Shown here piece after piece: positions 40,715 to 48,583 of a stretch of DNA of 64,000 nucleotides. Location: assembly GCA_021738565.1 (NCBI GenBank), contig JAIPBT010000012.1, positions 1 through 64,000 on the forward strand, written 5' to 3'. Source of the stretch: Bacteroidales bacterium (GTDB taxonomy: Bacteria > Bacteroidota > Bacteroidia > Bacteroidales > GCA-2748055). A model generated the notes under the pieces. It was not told the DNA's origin, did no database searches, and was given only the letters and a program-made list of their open reading frames with translations. Made by a program: the position numbers and the translations under genes. Numbering within the stretch: the stretch's first letter is position 1; every line of letters begins with the position of its first letter.

Positions 40715-43700
40715 TTATCTTCCCGATATCACCCTGAAAGTGGCAATCCTTCCATCCTGCATCTCTACGACCAGGAAATACATCCCCACACTGAGCTTCA
40801 GTTCATCAAGTGTCAATTCCATTCTTCCCCCTGCGTCTATATTATAAATGGTTTCTCCTGTGATATCCGCAAGTCGAATGCGGGAAACCGGCAAGCCTGA
40901 CCTTACTTCGATAAAGTTGTCAAAGGGGTTCGGATAAATCACAACAGGAATAAATCCCGATTCCACAATGCCGGAAGTGCCTACCACAAACATTATACTA
41001 TCGCAAACATCAGGATTGGAAACCGATGTTGCGATTATGCTTGTTGTTCCTATAGCTGTTCCGGTAACGAGTCCTGCATCATTTATAAAAGCAATACCGG
41101 TGTCTTCACTTTTCCATGAAACCGTTTTATCGGTTGCATCTGGTGGTTCAATATTTACCGTGAGTTGAACAACGCTGTCAACTTTCAGATACAGGGTGTC
41201 TCCTTCGATTGTTACAGAAGTTACTTCGGTGAAGGAATGATCTTCAACTGTGATTTCCAACTCCGCGGATACTTCGGGATCAGAAACACTGGCAGCTGAG
41301 ATGACAGTTGTCCCCCGGTCAAGTGCAGTTACCAAACCTGCTTCATTTACAGACGCTACTGTGGGAACTGAGCTTTCCCAGGAAATTCCGGGCTCTGATG
41401 CATTTACAGGACTTACTGTTGCATCCAGTTGCAGGACATTGCCTTTTTCCAGTGTGACTGGGGCAATTGTATCCAGGAAGGTACCTGTTACAGGTATATC
41501 TGTTCCTCTTTCCAGCCAAACGTTATCCAGGTATACCGTATATATATCCTGTGTTCCGACACCGAACATGAATTGTATTTTGGTAATTTCCCGGTTCACC
41601 ATATCAAGATCCGCCAGGTCGAACACGAGCTGTGTCCACCTGTTTGCAGGAACAGTGATCTCTGCCTGGGTTTTTCCAAGCAGGCTGGTATCACGGAAGA
41701 ATTCAAACTGAACACTTCCTGTTTCACCTGTGCTGTAGACCATCATTGACAACCTCGACCAGTCACGGGTGGATTTTGGGGGAAACGCGATTCCAAAACC
41801 TCCTACGAATGCGGCACCGCGTTCCCAGGAAAAAACATTTTCAGAATTGTTGATGTCTGATGACTCAGGATTGGCAATCTTTGACCAGGTATCTGTTGAC
41901 CAGGCATACCCCCCGTACCCGGCAGACCAATCCAGTTCATAGGCTTCAAAATCAAGAATCATACTGGTTTCATAGGTTGTTGGTTCGATGTATGTTCCTC
42001 CATCAACATAAACTGTACACTCCCTTATATCACCATACAAAGGAACAGCTTTGAGAGCAACTGTTCCCTTTGAAACTGCAGTAACCTTTCCGTATTGATC
42101 AACCATGGCGATTGTGCTGTCCATGCTTATCCATGAAAACGGATGGCCATCCGATTCCGCAACTATGACATATTCATCTCCGGAGGACATTTCGAGTGAT
42201 TGATCACTGATGGTCAATCCTTCAAAATATTCAGCAGTCTTACCCGATAGTATAAAGTCATCAAAAAAGCATGTCATGGCAGGCATGTTACCGGTAGGAT
42301 TGACAAAAACATTGAATTGCTTCAGTGCATAATTCACATCCAGGTCATATGCAAAAAGTTTCCATGCATTTTCACCCGCTACGGGTGCTGTGAATTCATT
42401 GCCTGTTTCACCGGTTGTGTCTTTCAATTGTATATAGAATGCTTCGATCCCATCCCCAAAGTACTTGAACCTGAACTGGCTGAATTTATCCAGGTCCTGC
42501 GGGTGGTCGGTTGGAAGCACAATACCTATCAGTTTGTAATCACCTGCAGGTTTGTTGTACTGCACCACTTTTTCACTGTTATTGGATGCAACCTTCAGGG
42601 GATTGGCCGCAGCAATGTCAGAACTGCCCCCGGGAGTATACAATTGCGCCACTTCCGGCATGGGTGAAGAGAGGACCGGGACCACACTGTCAAAATCAGC
42701 TACAATATAATCGTATGCTGCAATGACTGTTACGCTGCATGTATCTCTCCTTGAACTGTTCAGTGAAGTGGCAATTACATGTACTTCTCCGGGTGCAATT
42801 GCATGAAGGATACCATTTTCGTCGACACTGACAATTCCTTCAACGCTGTATGACCAATCGATAAAATTATTCGTTGCACTGTCCGGGTAAAAAAAAACAT
42901 CCAGGTATGCTGTCTGACCCTCGACCAGGCTGAGGGAGTCAGGTTCAACCGAGATCGAATCCACAGCGATCTCCTCCCAATCGCAAATGACATTGCAACT
43001 TGCTTCAACAGAACCATCCAATGTTGAACAGGTTATGGTGCAGGTGCCGCTTGTTACACCGGTTACTCTTCCCATCTCATCCACATGGGCAATCCGGCTG
43101 TCAGATGATGTCCATGCCAGCGCCGGAAAGGTGGCATCTTCCGGGTCAATGGTAACTTTAAGTGTATCAATGCTCCCGGGCTTAGAAAGTGTTGTTTCCG
43201 GCTTATTGATATTCAGCGCTGTTACCGGTTTGGCAGATGTTGCATTTTCATTGTGCCTGTTGTTAACAAAGCCATAGGTCAGCAAACCATAAACAGCGTT
43301 CTGATGCACAGTATTTTCAGAAGACAAGGGTGCATGGATATTGCTGTTCCATCTTTCGTGACCCGGCCATTCCTCCATGAACGGGTACTGGGAAAAGTTG
43401 GCCCAGTCCTTGTTCCATGGGCCATGTCCTCCTTCATATTCAACACCATCGATGGTCCAGGTATAGGGATCATAACCATAGGACATAGACCACGGACCAT
43501 AAGGGATAAATCCGGGGTAAACCACCCAGTCGTTGTTGTACCTGCTGTCGAGATGAAACCCAACCTCAGCGGGCCGGGGGCCCAGATGGGTGACCCAGGT
43601 GGTATGGAGGGGATTGCAACCAAGGAAATAATCTGCCGTGGTGTGCGCCACATCAAGGTACTCCTTTTCACCTGTAATTCCATATGCCATCATAACCTCA

Positions 43701-45685
43701 AAGATCTTCGGAGTGGTTGCCTGTCCCACAAGCATGGGCATATCAAAGACGCCCCCATAGCGGCATGCACGTTGCTCTGCTGCGACCATCCCGTTGAACT
43801 CTGCATTTCCTGCAGCAACATCAACAAGATCTTTTTCGAGAATTCTATCCTTTGAATAATTATCGGCCAACAGGTAGGTATAAACTCCATATCGCTCATC
43901 CTCTGCAAGGCGGGTTTTGTTTCTTATCTCTTCCAATTCCAGCAAGGCTGCATCATGATATATAGGTTCGTTGGTCAGCCTGTAAAGACTTGCCGCTGCA
44001 TACATCCTGTAAATTCCAAGCGGTCCTCCGAAATTGTTGTTGCTCTCAGGCTGGTTTCCAGGTGCAGAGGCCCATGCATAGGCTTCAATTGCCTCTTTCT
44101 CCCAGTCTACCGTATCCCTGGTCATGGATTGTAGATCCACATGGTCCAGCATCTCTACCGGGAAAGCATGTGGATCTTTTCCTAATTTTTCCAATATCAG
44201 CGCAAACTGCGCAGCCTGACCTGCATAGAGATAAGTCATGAAAGGATCTGCCTGTGTGACCACGTAATGCCTGTAATCCTGCCAGGAAGGTTTATTGCTC
44301 TGTGCATTGCCCTCCACTTCGTTGTAAACATCCGGACAAACCCTGGCACCCCCGACACCTCCGTCTGAATAGCCTTTGTCCATCAGTTCCTTCCTGAGAC
44401 GGTAATTGAACTTGATGAGCCAGGATGCTTCATCCACGATATCAGGTATGCCGTTCCCGCATTCAGGCAGGTTCAGGTCACCATCTGCAAATCTTTCCGG
44501 GAAAAATTCATAGGTAAGCATCAAAAGTGGGGGGATCCGCTGGTGTGAAAAATAACCATCCCAATCTCCTGCGTCATGGTACCATCCCACAACGTCGAGG
44601 ACATTCCCTTCAGCAGCATCGCGGATCGCAGCCTGTGAACTGCCTCCTCCATCCCCGTTCTGCCAACTGGTATAGGGAAAATCAGAATAAAGCAACTGAC
44701 CGGAGAAATCGGCGCCGTCATCACTGGTCACTTTTGTATTCTGATTCACCGGGCGGATGTAACCCTCTTCAGTGTATGGAGGTGCAAGTCGAATACCGCT
44801 GCGCTGGTGGTAAAGTGCGCGACCGACCGTGTAATATGCATTCCATAAAGCATCATTACCGATCTTAAAAGGAAAGGAACAGCCCATTCCCTCAACCACA
44901 AGCTCATAGATTCCGTTATCCGTGATCGAAGTGAATTCGCATTCATAAACTTCCGCACCAAGGAAATTGCGGTCCGGCGTATCATTGGGCTGACCCGTTT
45001 CAGCATTCGTGGCAGACTTCCGCTTCTTCAGTACTCCTGAAAATACGGGATCAACAACCCCATCCTTATATACATAAAATGATTTCCCGTTGTATGCAGT
45101 AAGATCAAGTCCGCCCCTGTCTCCCATCCATTGGTAAACATACCCTAATTTCGGAGCATTGGTCTCGTATCCGATGGTATTGACATGCACCGATTCACTT
45201 CTTAACTCCTTTTCATCAAAAGTGAAGCTCCATTCGCTTCCATTCGCTGCAAGGTTACCCGTTTGGAGGACATAGGTGTTCCCAGATTTAAGTTCATTTT
45301 CCAGGAACAGGTAGATAAAATGCTTAGATGCCCATGGTTTGGACCGCGGATCGAAGGAGTTACCGCCCCATGGCGCATCTTTTACAAACTCGGTGCCCTT
45401 GCTCTTGCGGCCTATATCAACCGGATGCAAAGCCGGGGAGTACTCTGCATCCGTATCGCTGGTTATTGTATAGCTTACAACGTCAGTGGCAGCGTCAATG
45501 GCAAGCCTGTCAACCTGAAGGTCGCTGGGATAAACAACCGTTCCGTCATCAAAGACCACTAGCAGGATCTTGTTCGTAACGGGAGTTATGTCTACAATAT
45601 CAGAGGACCTTGCCGGTAGAATAGAAACAAGTAAGCAAGTCAAAACAAATATAACCTTGTATAAAACTTTTTCAGAAGATCTCAT
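40715..45685 (-). CDS. giant multimodular T9SS-exported GH9 enzyme with BIG2 and CBM-like domains
   Basis: The ATG at 45685 (1656 aa) starts a signal peptide ending 'LLVSILPARSS'; the track's TTG is upstream. Approximate order (track numbering) is: N-terminal beta region; CelD-type Ig domain (165-270, 'VHVNTIGYETNAPKLGYV'); GH9 barrel (275-820) with base site 'VGWYHDAGDWD' and acid Glu in 'SSENTVHQNAVYG'; BIG2 modules at 833-912 and 920-1000; a CBM-like jelly roll (1003-1160); a third BIG2 (1165-1240); a second CBM-like jelly roll (1255-1405, ends 'VYLDNVWLERG'); BIG2 modules at 1415-1495 and 1500-1580; and the T9SS sorting domain from 'VVIYPNPFDNFIEV'. It is probably a cell-surface or released cellulase/beta-glucanase. 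Confidence 0.88.
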   Translation of the reverse strand: MRSSEKVLYKVIFVLTCLLVSILPARSSDIVDITPVTNKILLVVFDDGTVVYPSDLQVDRLAIDAATDVVSYTITSDTDAEYSPALHPVDIGRKSKGTEFVKDAPWGGNSFDPRSKPWASKHFIYLFLENELKSGNTYVLQTGNLAANGSEWSFTFDEKELRSESVHVNTIGYETNAPKLGYVYQWMGDRGGLDLTAYNGKSFYVYKDGVVDPVFSGVLKKRKSATNAETGQPNDTPDRNFLGAEVYECEFTSITDNGIYELVVEGMGCSFPFKIGNDALWNAYYTVGRALYHQRSGIRLAPPYTEEGYIRPVNQNTKVTSDDGADFSGQLLYSDFPYTSWQNGDGGGSSQAAIRDAAEGNVLDVVGWYHDAGDWDGYFSHQRIPPLLMLTYEFFPERFADGDLNLPECGNGIPDIVDEASWLIKFNYRLRKELMDKGYSDGGVGGARVCPDVYNEVEGNAQSNKPSWQDYRHYVVTQADPFMTYLYAGQAAQFALILEKLGKDPHAFPVEMLDHVDLQSMTRDTVDWEKEAIEAYAWASAPGNQPESNNNFGGPLGIYRMYAAASLYRLTNEPIYHDAALLELEEIRNKTRLAEDERYGVYTYLLADNYSKDRILEKDLVDVAAGNAEFNGMVAAEQRACRYGGVFDMPMLVGQATTPKIFEVMMAYGITGEKEYLDVAHTTADYFLGCNPLHTTWVTHLGPRPAEVGFHLDSRYNNDWVVYPGFIPYGPWSMSYGYDPYTWTIDGVEYEGGHGPWNKDWANFSQYPFMEEWPGHERWNSNIHAPLSSENTVHQNAVYGLLTYGFVNNRHNENATSAKPVTALNINKPETTLSKPGSIDTLKVTIDPEDATFPALAWTSSDSRIAHVDEMGRVTGVTSGTCTITCSTLDGSVEASCNVICDWEEIAVDSISVEPDSLSLVEGQTAYLDVFFYPDSATNNFIDWSYSVEGIVSVDENGILHAIAPGEVHVIATSLNSSRRDTCSVTVIAAYDYIVADFDSVVPVLSSPMPEVAQLYTPGGSSDIAAANPLKVASNNSEKVVQYNKPAGDYKLIGIVLPTDHPQDLDKFSQFRFKYFGDGIEAFYIQLKDTTGETGNEFTAPVAGENAWKLFAYDLDVNYALKQFNVFVNPTGNMPAMTCFFDDFILSGKTAEYFEGLTISDQSLEMSSGDEYVIVAESDGHPFSWISMDSTIAMVDQYGKVTAVSKGTVALKAVPLYGDIRECTVYVDGGTYIEPTTYETSMILDFEAYELDWSAGYGGYAWSTDTWSKIANPESSDINNSENVFSWERGAAFVGGFGIAFPPKSTRDWSRLSMMVYSTGETGSVQFEFFRDTSLLGKTQAEITVPANRWTQLVFDLADLDMVNREITKIQFMFGVGTQDIYTVYLDNVWLERGTDIPVTGTFLDTIAPVTLEKGNVLQLDATVSPVNASEPGISWESSVPTVASVNEAGLVTALDRGTTVISAASVSDPEVSAELEITVEDHSFTEVTSVTIEGDTLYLKVDSVVQLTVNIEPPDATDKTVSWKSEDTGIAFINDAGLVTGTAIGTTSIIATSVSNPDVCDSIMFVVGTSGIVESGFIPVVIYPNPFDNFIEVRSGLPVSRIRLADITGETIYNIDAGGRMELTLDELKLSVGMYFLVVEMQDGRIATFRVISGR

Positions 45686-45864
45686 ATAAATTGTTAATGA
45701 TAGATGCATTAAAGTTAACATAATACGACAACAGTCAGTAATTCGTAATTATTCTCCCGACTGATTGTCGGGATCATGAGCTCTTCGCCGCGGCGAATCG
45801 GTTCGTAATTCCTAAACGGTTATCACATTTATACATAGAGGAAAAGATCGGAATTATTGCCCCA

Positions 45865-46026
45865 GGTCCTTCGACGCGAGGTTCGGCGAAGCTCATAATT
45901 ACGTATAGGAAAAGGGGGGAGACTATCCCGGGTCCTTCGACGCGAGGTTCGACGAAGCTCATAATTACGTATAGGAAAAGGGGGGAGACTATCCCGGGTC
46001 CTTCGACGCGAGGTTCGGCGAAGCTC
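45865..46026. repeat. 66-bp tandem repeat (two full copies plus a partial third)
   Basis: 'GGTCCTTCGACGCGAGGTTC' starts at 45865, 45931 and 45997, a 66-base period. Each unit contains 'CTTCG..CGAAG' as a small hairpin followed by 'CTCATAATTACGTATAGGAA'. The middle copy differs by one base (GACGAAG versus GGCGAAG). Because 66 is a multiple of 3, a minus-strand ORF with a 22-aa repeat stays open through it. Confidence 0.9.
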
Positions 46027-46030
46027 ACCT

Positions 46031-46124
46031 CTTCGCTCAGGAACCGGTCTTTATTGTCAGGTACCGATCTCGACAAGCTCGATCTTCCCACCTCACACCC
46101 CAACCAGCCGGTTCCTGAGCGAAG
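46031..46124. repeat. 17-bp perfect inverted repeat
   Basis: 'CTTCGCTCAGGAACCGG' (46031-46047) and its exact reverse complement 'CCGGTTCCTGAGCGAAG' (46108-46124) enclose 60 bases, which contain 'GATCTCGACAAGCTCGATC'. 'GAGCGAAG' recurs just after. Confidence 0.85.
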
Positions 46125-46233
46125 CGTTGCACTGAGCGTAGCGCTGTACTGAGCGAAGTCGAAGTGCCGAAGTGTCGAGGGATTGCTCGTTATTGAAATG
46201 TGTTAATAATAAAGTGAATACAAATCGCAAACT

Positions 46234-46275
46234 AAGAAATATATATTTATTTTACTATATAAATATATATTTCTT
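46234..46275. terminator. AT-rich 16-bp hairpin followed by a T-run
   Basis: 'AAGAAATATATATTTA' (46234-46249) and its exact reverse complement (46260-46275) form a 16-bp stem with a 10-base loop, and six T follow on the plus strand. The form is that of an intrinsic terminator for plus-strand transcription, although the flanking genes are both on the minus strand and the stem has almost no G/C. On the minus strand there is no T-run after it. It could instead be a transcript-stabilising hairpin at the 3' end of the peptidase mRNA. Confidence 0.4.
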
Positions 46276-46351
46276 TTTTTTGAAAAAATTTTGTTTGATG
46301 AATTGACCAATAGGGCGGGTTTTCTTTCAGACGCTTACTAAATCGAAATTT

Positions 46352-48475
46352 TCATTGTCTTCGTATTGGCACCTGGCCCTGCAAATACTTATCCAGCCAT
46401 CCCCTGAATTCCCGTTGCCATAGGATGGCGTTCTGTGGACTGGTGACAAAGTGGGTCTCATCGGGAAATACCAGCAATTTACTGGGTACGCCCAGCAGCT
46501 GCGCAGCATTAAATGCTTGCATACTCTGTGTGTAGGGGATCCTGAAATCATATTCCCCTGTAATGATGAGTATCGGTGTATCCCAGTTCTTTACCTTCAG
46601 GTGCGGTGAAAATGAATAGTTCCTGGGTTTGGGGACATCCCAGTAGGCTCCGCCATTGTCGTGGTGGACGAAGAACATCTCCTCTGTCTCTGTGTACATG
46701 CTTTCCGTATTGAATATCCCGCAATGGGAAATGAAAGTTTTGAACCTTCCCTCATGGATGCCGGCCAGGTAGAAAACAGAATACCCCCCGTAACTTGCAC
46801 CTACCGCTCCCAGCCGATCCTCATCCACATAAGGCTCCCCTGCCAGGTTATCGATTGCTGAAAGGTAATCCCGCATATTCTGACCACCATAATCCGTCGA
46901 AATCTGATCGTTCCATTCCTGTCCGAAAGTAGGCAGCCCTCGCCTGTTGGGAGCTACAACAACGTATCCACCCGATGCCATCATCTGGAAATTCCACCTG
47001 TAGGACCAGAACTGGCTGACGGCGCTCTGGGGTCCTCCCTGGCAATAAAGGAGCGCCGGGTATTCCCGGGTTTCATCAAACCCCGGGGGATGGATCACCC
47101 AGGTAAGCATCTCCTTCCCGTCCGTTGTGGGAACCCACCTCGACCGTACTTCTGCCATTTCGATATGATCATAGATATGTTTGTTAACAAAACTTATTTG
47201 CATCAAACCCCCGGTCTGCGGATCGATCTTAAAAAGCTCCGTTGCCATTTGCATCGACATGACTGATGCCGTTATGACACCGTTGGCCATATCAAACGAT
47301 GTAATATCATGAATGCCTTCGGTTACCATTTCAATATCCATAGAGTCCAAATCGATCCTGCCAACCTGGTAAGTCGCGTGATGCCCGGTGATGAACCAGA
47401 TGGTACCGTTGTCTTCCGACCAAACCAGGTTGGAAACATTCTGATCGAAATTCCCGGTGAGATAACTGATCTCGCCGGTTTCGAGGTCCCTCAGCATCAA
47501 CCGTTCCTTATCCGCTTCAAAACCCGGCGTCTCCATGCTCTGCCATGCCATCATCTTCCCATCGGGTGAAAATGTAGGATACCTGTCATACCCATCCATT
47601 CCTTCTGTAAGATTCTCTGTCGTCCGTGATTGAATGTCATACAAATAAATATCGGAATCGGTACTGATGGCATATTCATTCCTGCTCATTTTTTTGCAGG
47701 AATAGGCAACCTTTGTACCGTCTGCATTCCACGTGATCCCGGCCTGGTCAAACCAGGGAGAAAGCGGCGCTTCATAGGGTTCCCCCTCCATGATGTCAAA
47801 ATGGCGCTTCAATCCTTTGGCTGTAAGGTCTGCCACGAAAATATGAGAGACGTATTCATCTTCCCAATGGTCCCAGTGCCGGTACATCAATTCATCAATG
47901 ATACGGACATTTGCTTGGGGAAGATCTGGATAGATCTCATCAAGGGACTTCCTGTACTTAACTTCGGTCAGGTACAGTATCTTTGACCCGTCAGGCGAGT
48001 ACTCAAATCCGTTGATGCCGCCGTCAATTTCAGAGACCATCACTTTTTCCAGTCCATTGATGTCCATCTCCCACAATTGTATCTCACCCGATGCATTCGA
48101 GAGGAATCCGATACTGTCCGACCCGGGCTTCCATCTTGGATTGTAAGCAGATCCGCCACTTTCTGTCAGTTGCAGCAGGTCAGTACCAGCGGTTGTCGTT
48201 ACAAATATATCGGAAGAGCGTGCTTCTGTGGCTGCGTCGTACCTGGTAACAGTATACAATACATTTTTCCCGTCCGGTGAGAGCCGCTGCTCCCCCACCC
48301 TTCCGAATTTCCAGAGGATTTCGGGAGTCATTACACCGGCTTCAATTTCCTCCTGCGTCAGTTTTCCGGTGAAATCAGGTATGCTTTCTGAACGATCCGC
48401 ACCGTCATTGCATGAAGCAAAAACCAGCAGAAATACAACCAATAATGAACCTGGCAATGCAAAATATTTTTTCAT
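46352..48475 (-). CDS. S9 family peptidase (prolyl-oligopeptidase/acylaminoacyl-peptidase type), lipoprotein
   Basis: The ATG at 48475 gives 707 aa with lipobox 'LLVFASCNDG' (the track start is a TTG three codons earlier). A seven-bladed WD40-like (PD40) propeller occupies about residues 40-420 ('VGEQRLSPDGKNVLYTVTRY', 'FEYSPDGSKILYLT', 'PTFSPDGKMMAWQS'). The alpha/beta-hydrolase domain follows with nucleophile 'GASYGGYS' near 560, Asp in 'TGEYDFRIPYTQS' and His in 'FPDETHFV'. It is thus a complete oligopeptidase in the periplasm, likely scavenging peptides. It is divergent from the GH2 gene at 48584, with a 108-base spacer. Confidence 0.9.
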   Translation of the reverse strand: MKKYFALPGSLLVVFLLVFASCNDGADRSESIPDFTGKLTQEEIEAGVMTPEILWKFGRVGEQRLSPDGKNVLYTVTRYDAATEARSSDIFVTTTAGTDLLQLTESGGSAYNPRWKPGSDSIGFLSNASGEIQLWEMDINGLEKVMVSEIDGGINGFEYSPDGSKILYLTEVKYRKSLDEIYPDLPQANVRIIDELMYRHWDHWEDEYVSHIFVADLTAKGLKRHFDIMEGEPYEAPLSPWFDQAGITWNADGTKVAYSCKKMSRNEYAISTDSDIYLYDIQSRTTENLTEGMDGYDRYPTFSPDGKMMAWQSMETPGFEADKERLMLRDLETGEISYLTGNFDQNVSNLVWSEDNGTIWFITGHHATYQVGRIDLDSMDIEMVTEGIHDITSFDMANGVITASVMSMQMATELFKIDPQTGGLMQISFVNKHIYDHIEMAEVRSRWVPTTDGKEMLTWVIHPPGFDETREYPALLYCQGGPQSAVSQFWSYRWNFQMMASGGYVVVAPNRRGLPTFGQEWNDQISTDYGGQNMRDYLSAIDNLAGEPYVDEDRLGAVGASYGGYSVFYLAGIHEGRFKTFISHCGIFNTESMYTETEEMFFVHHDNGGAYWDVPKPRNYSFSPHLKVKNWDTPILIITGEYDFRIPYTQSMQAFNAAQLLGVPSKLLVFPDETHFVTSPQNAILWQREFRGWLDKYLQGQVPIRRQ

Positions 48476-48583
48476 GTTGATCAAAATTTATTGGATAATT
48501 AAAAATAATGATTTTAGATGATAATGTCTGCAGTTTTCCCGGATATTTATGCCAGATAAAAACATTTCGTTATTTTAGCAAGC

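Larger units (their letters stand above)
45686..46351. other. 666-base repeat island without genes
   Basis: This stretch, upstream of the GH9 gene and downstream of the S9 peptidase gene, has only repeat-driven ORFs. It contains the hairpin TCCCGAC-TGATT-GTCGGGA (45755-45773), the 14-base perfect palindrome TTCGCCGCGGCGAA (45784-45797), a 66-base tandem repeat, a 17-base inverted repeat, a run of 'CTGAGCG(A/T)AG' motifs (46132-46165), and an AT-rich hairpin. The GH9 promoter must lie in its left part. Confidence 0.75.

Noticed and set aside
45774-46103. 109-aa minus-strand ORF with a repeated 22-aa unit ('PRVEGPGIVSPLFLYVIMSF')
   Set aside because: It is produced by the 66-bp tandem repeat, whose period is a multiple of three. 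No start signal, no family, and the DNA shows hairpin-type repeats instead of coding bias.
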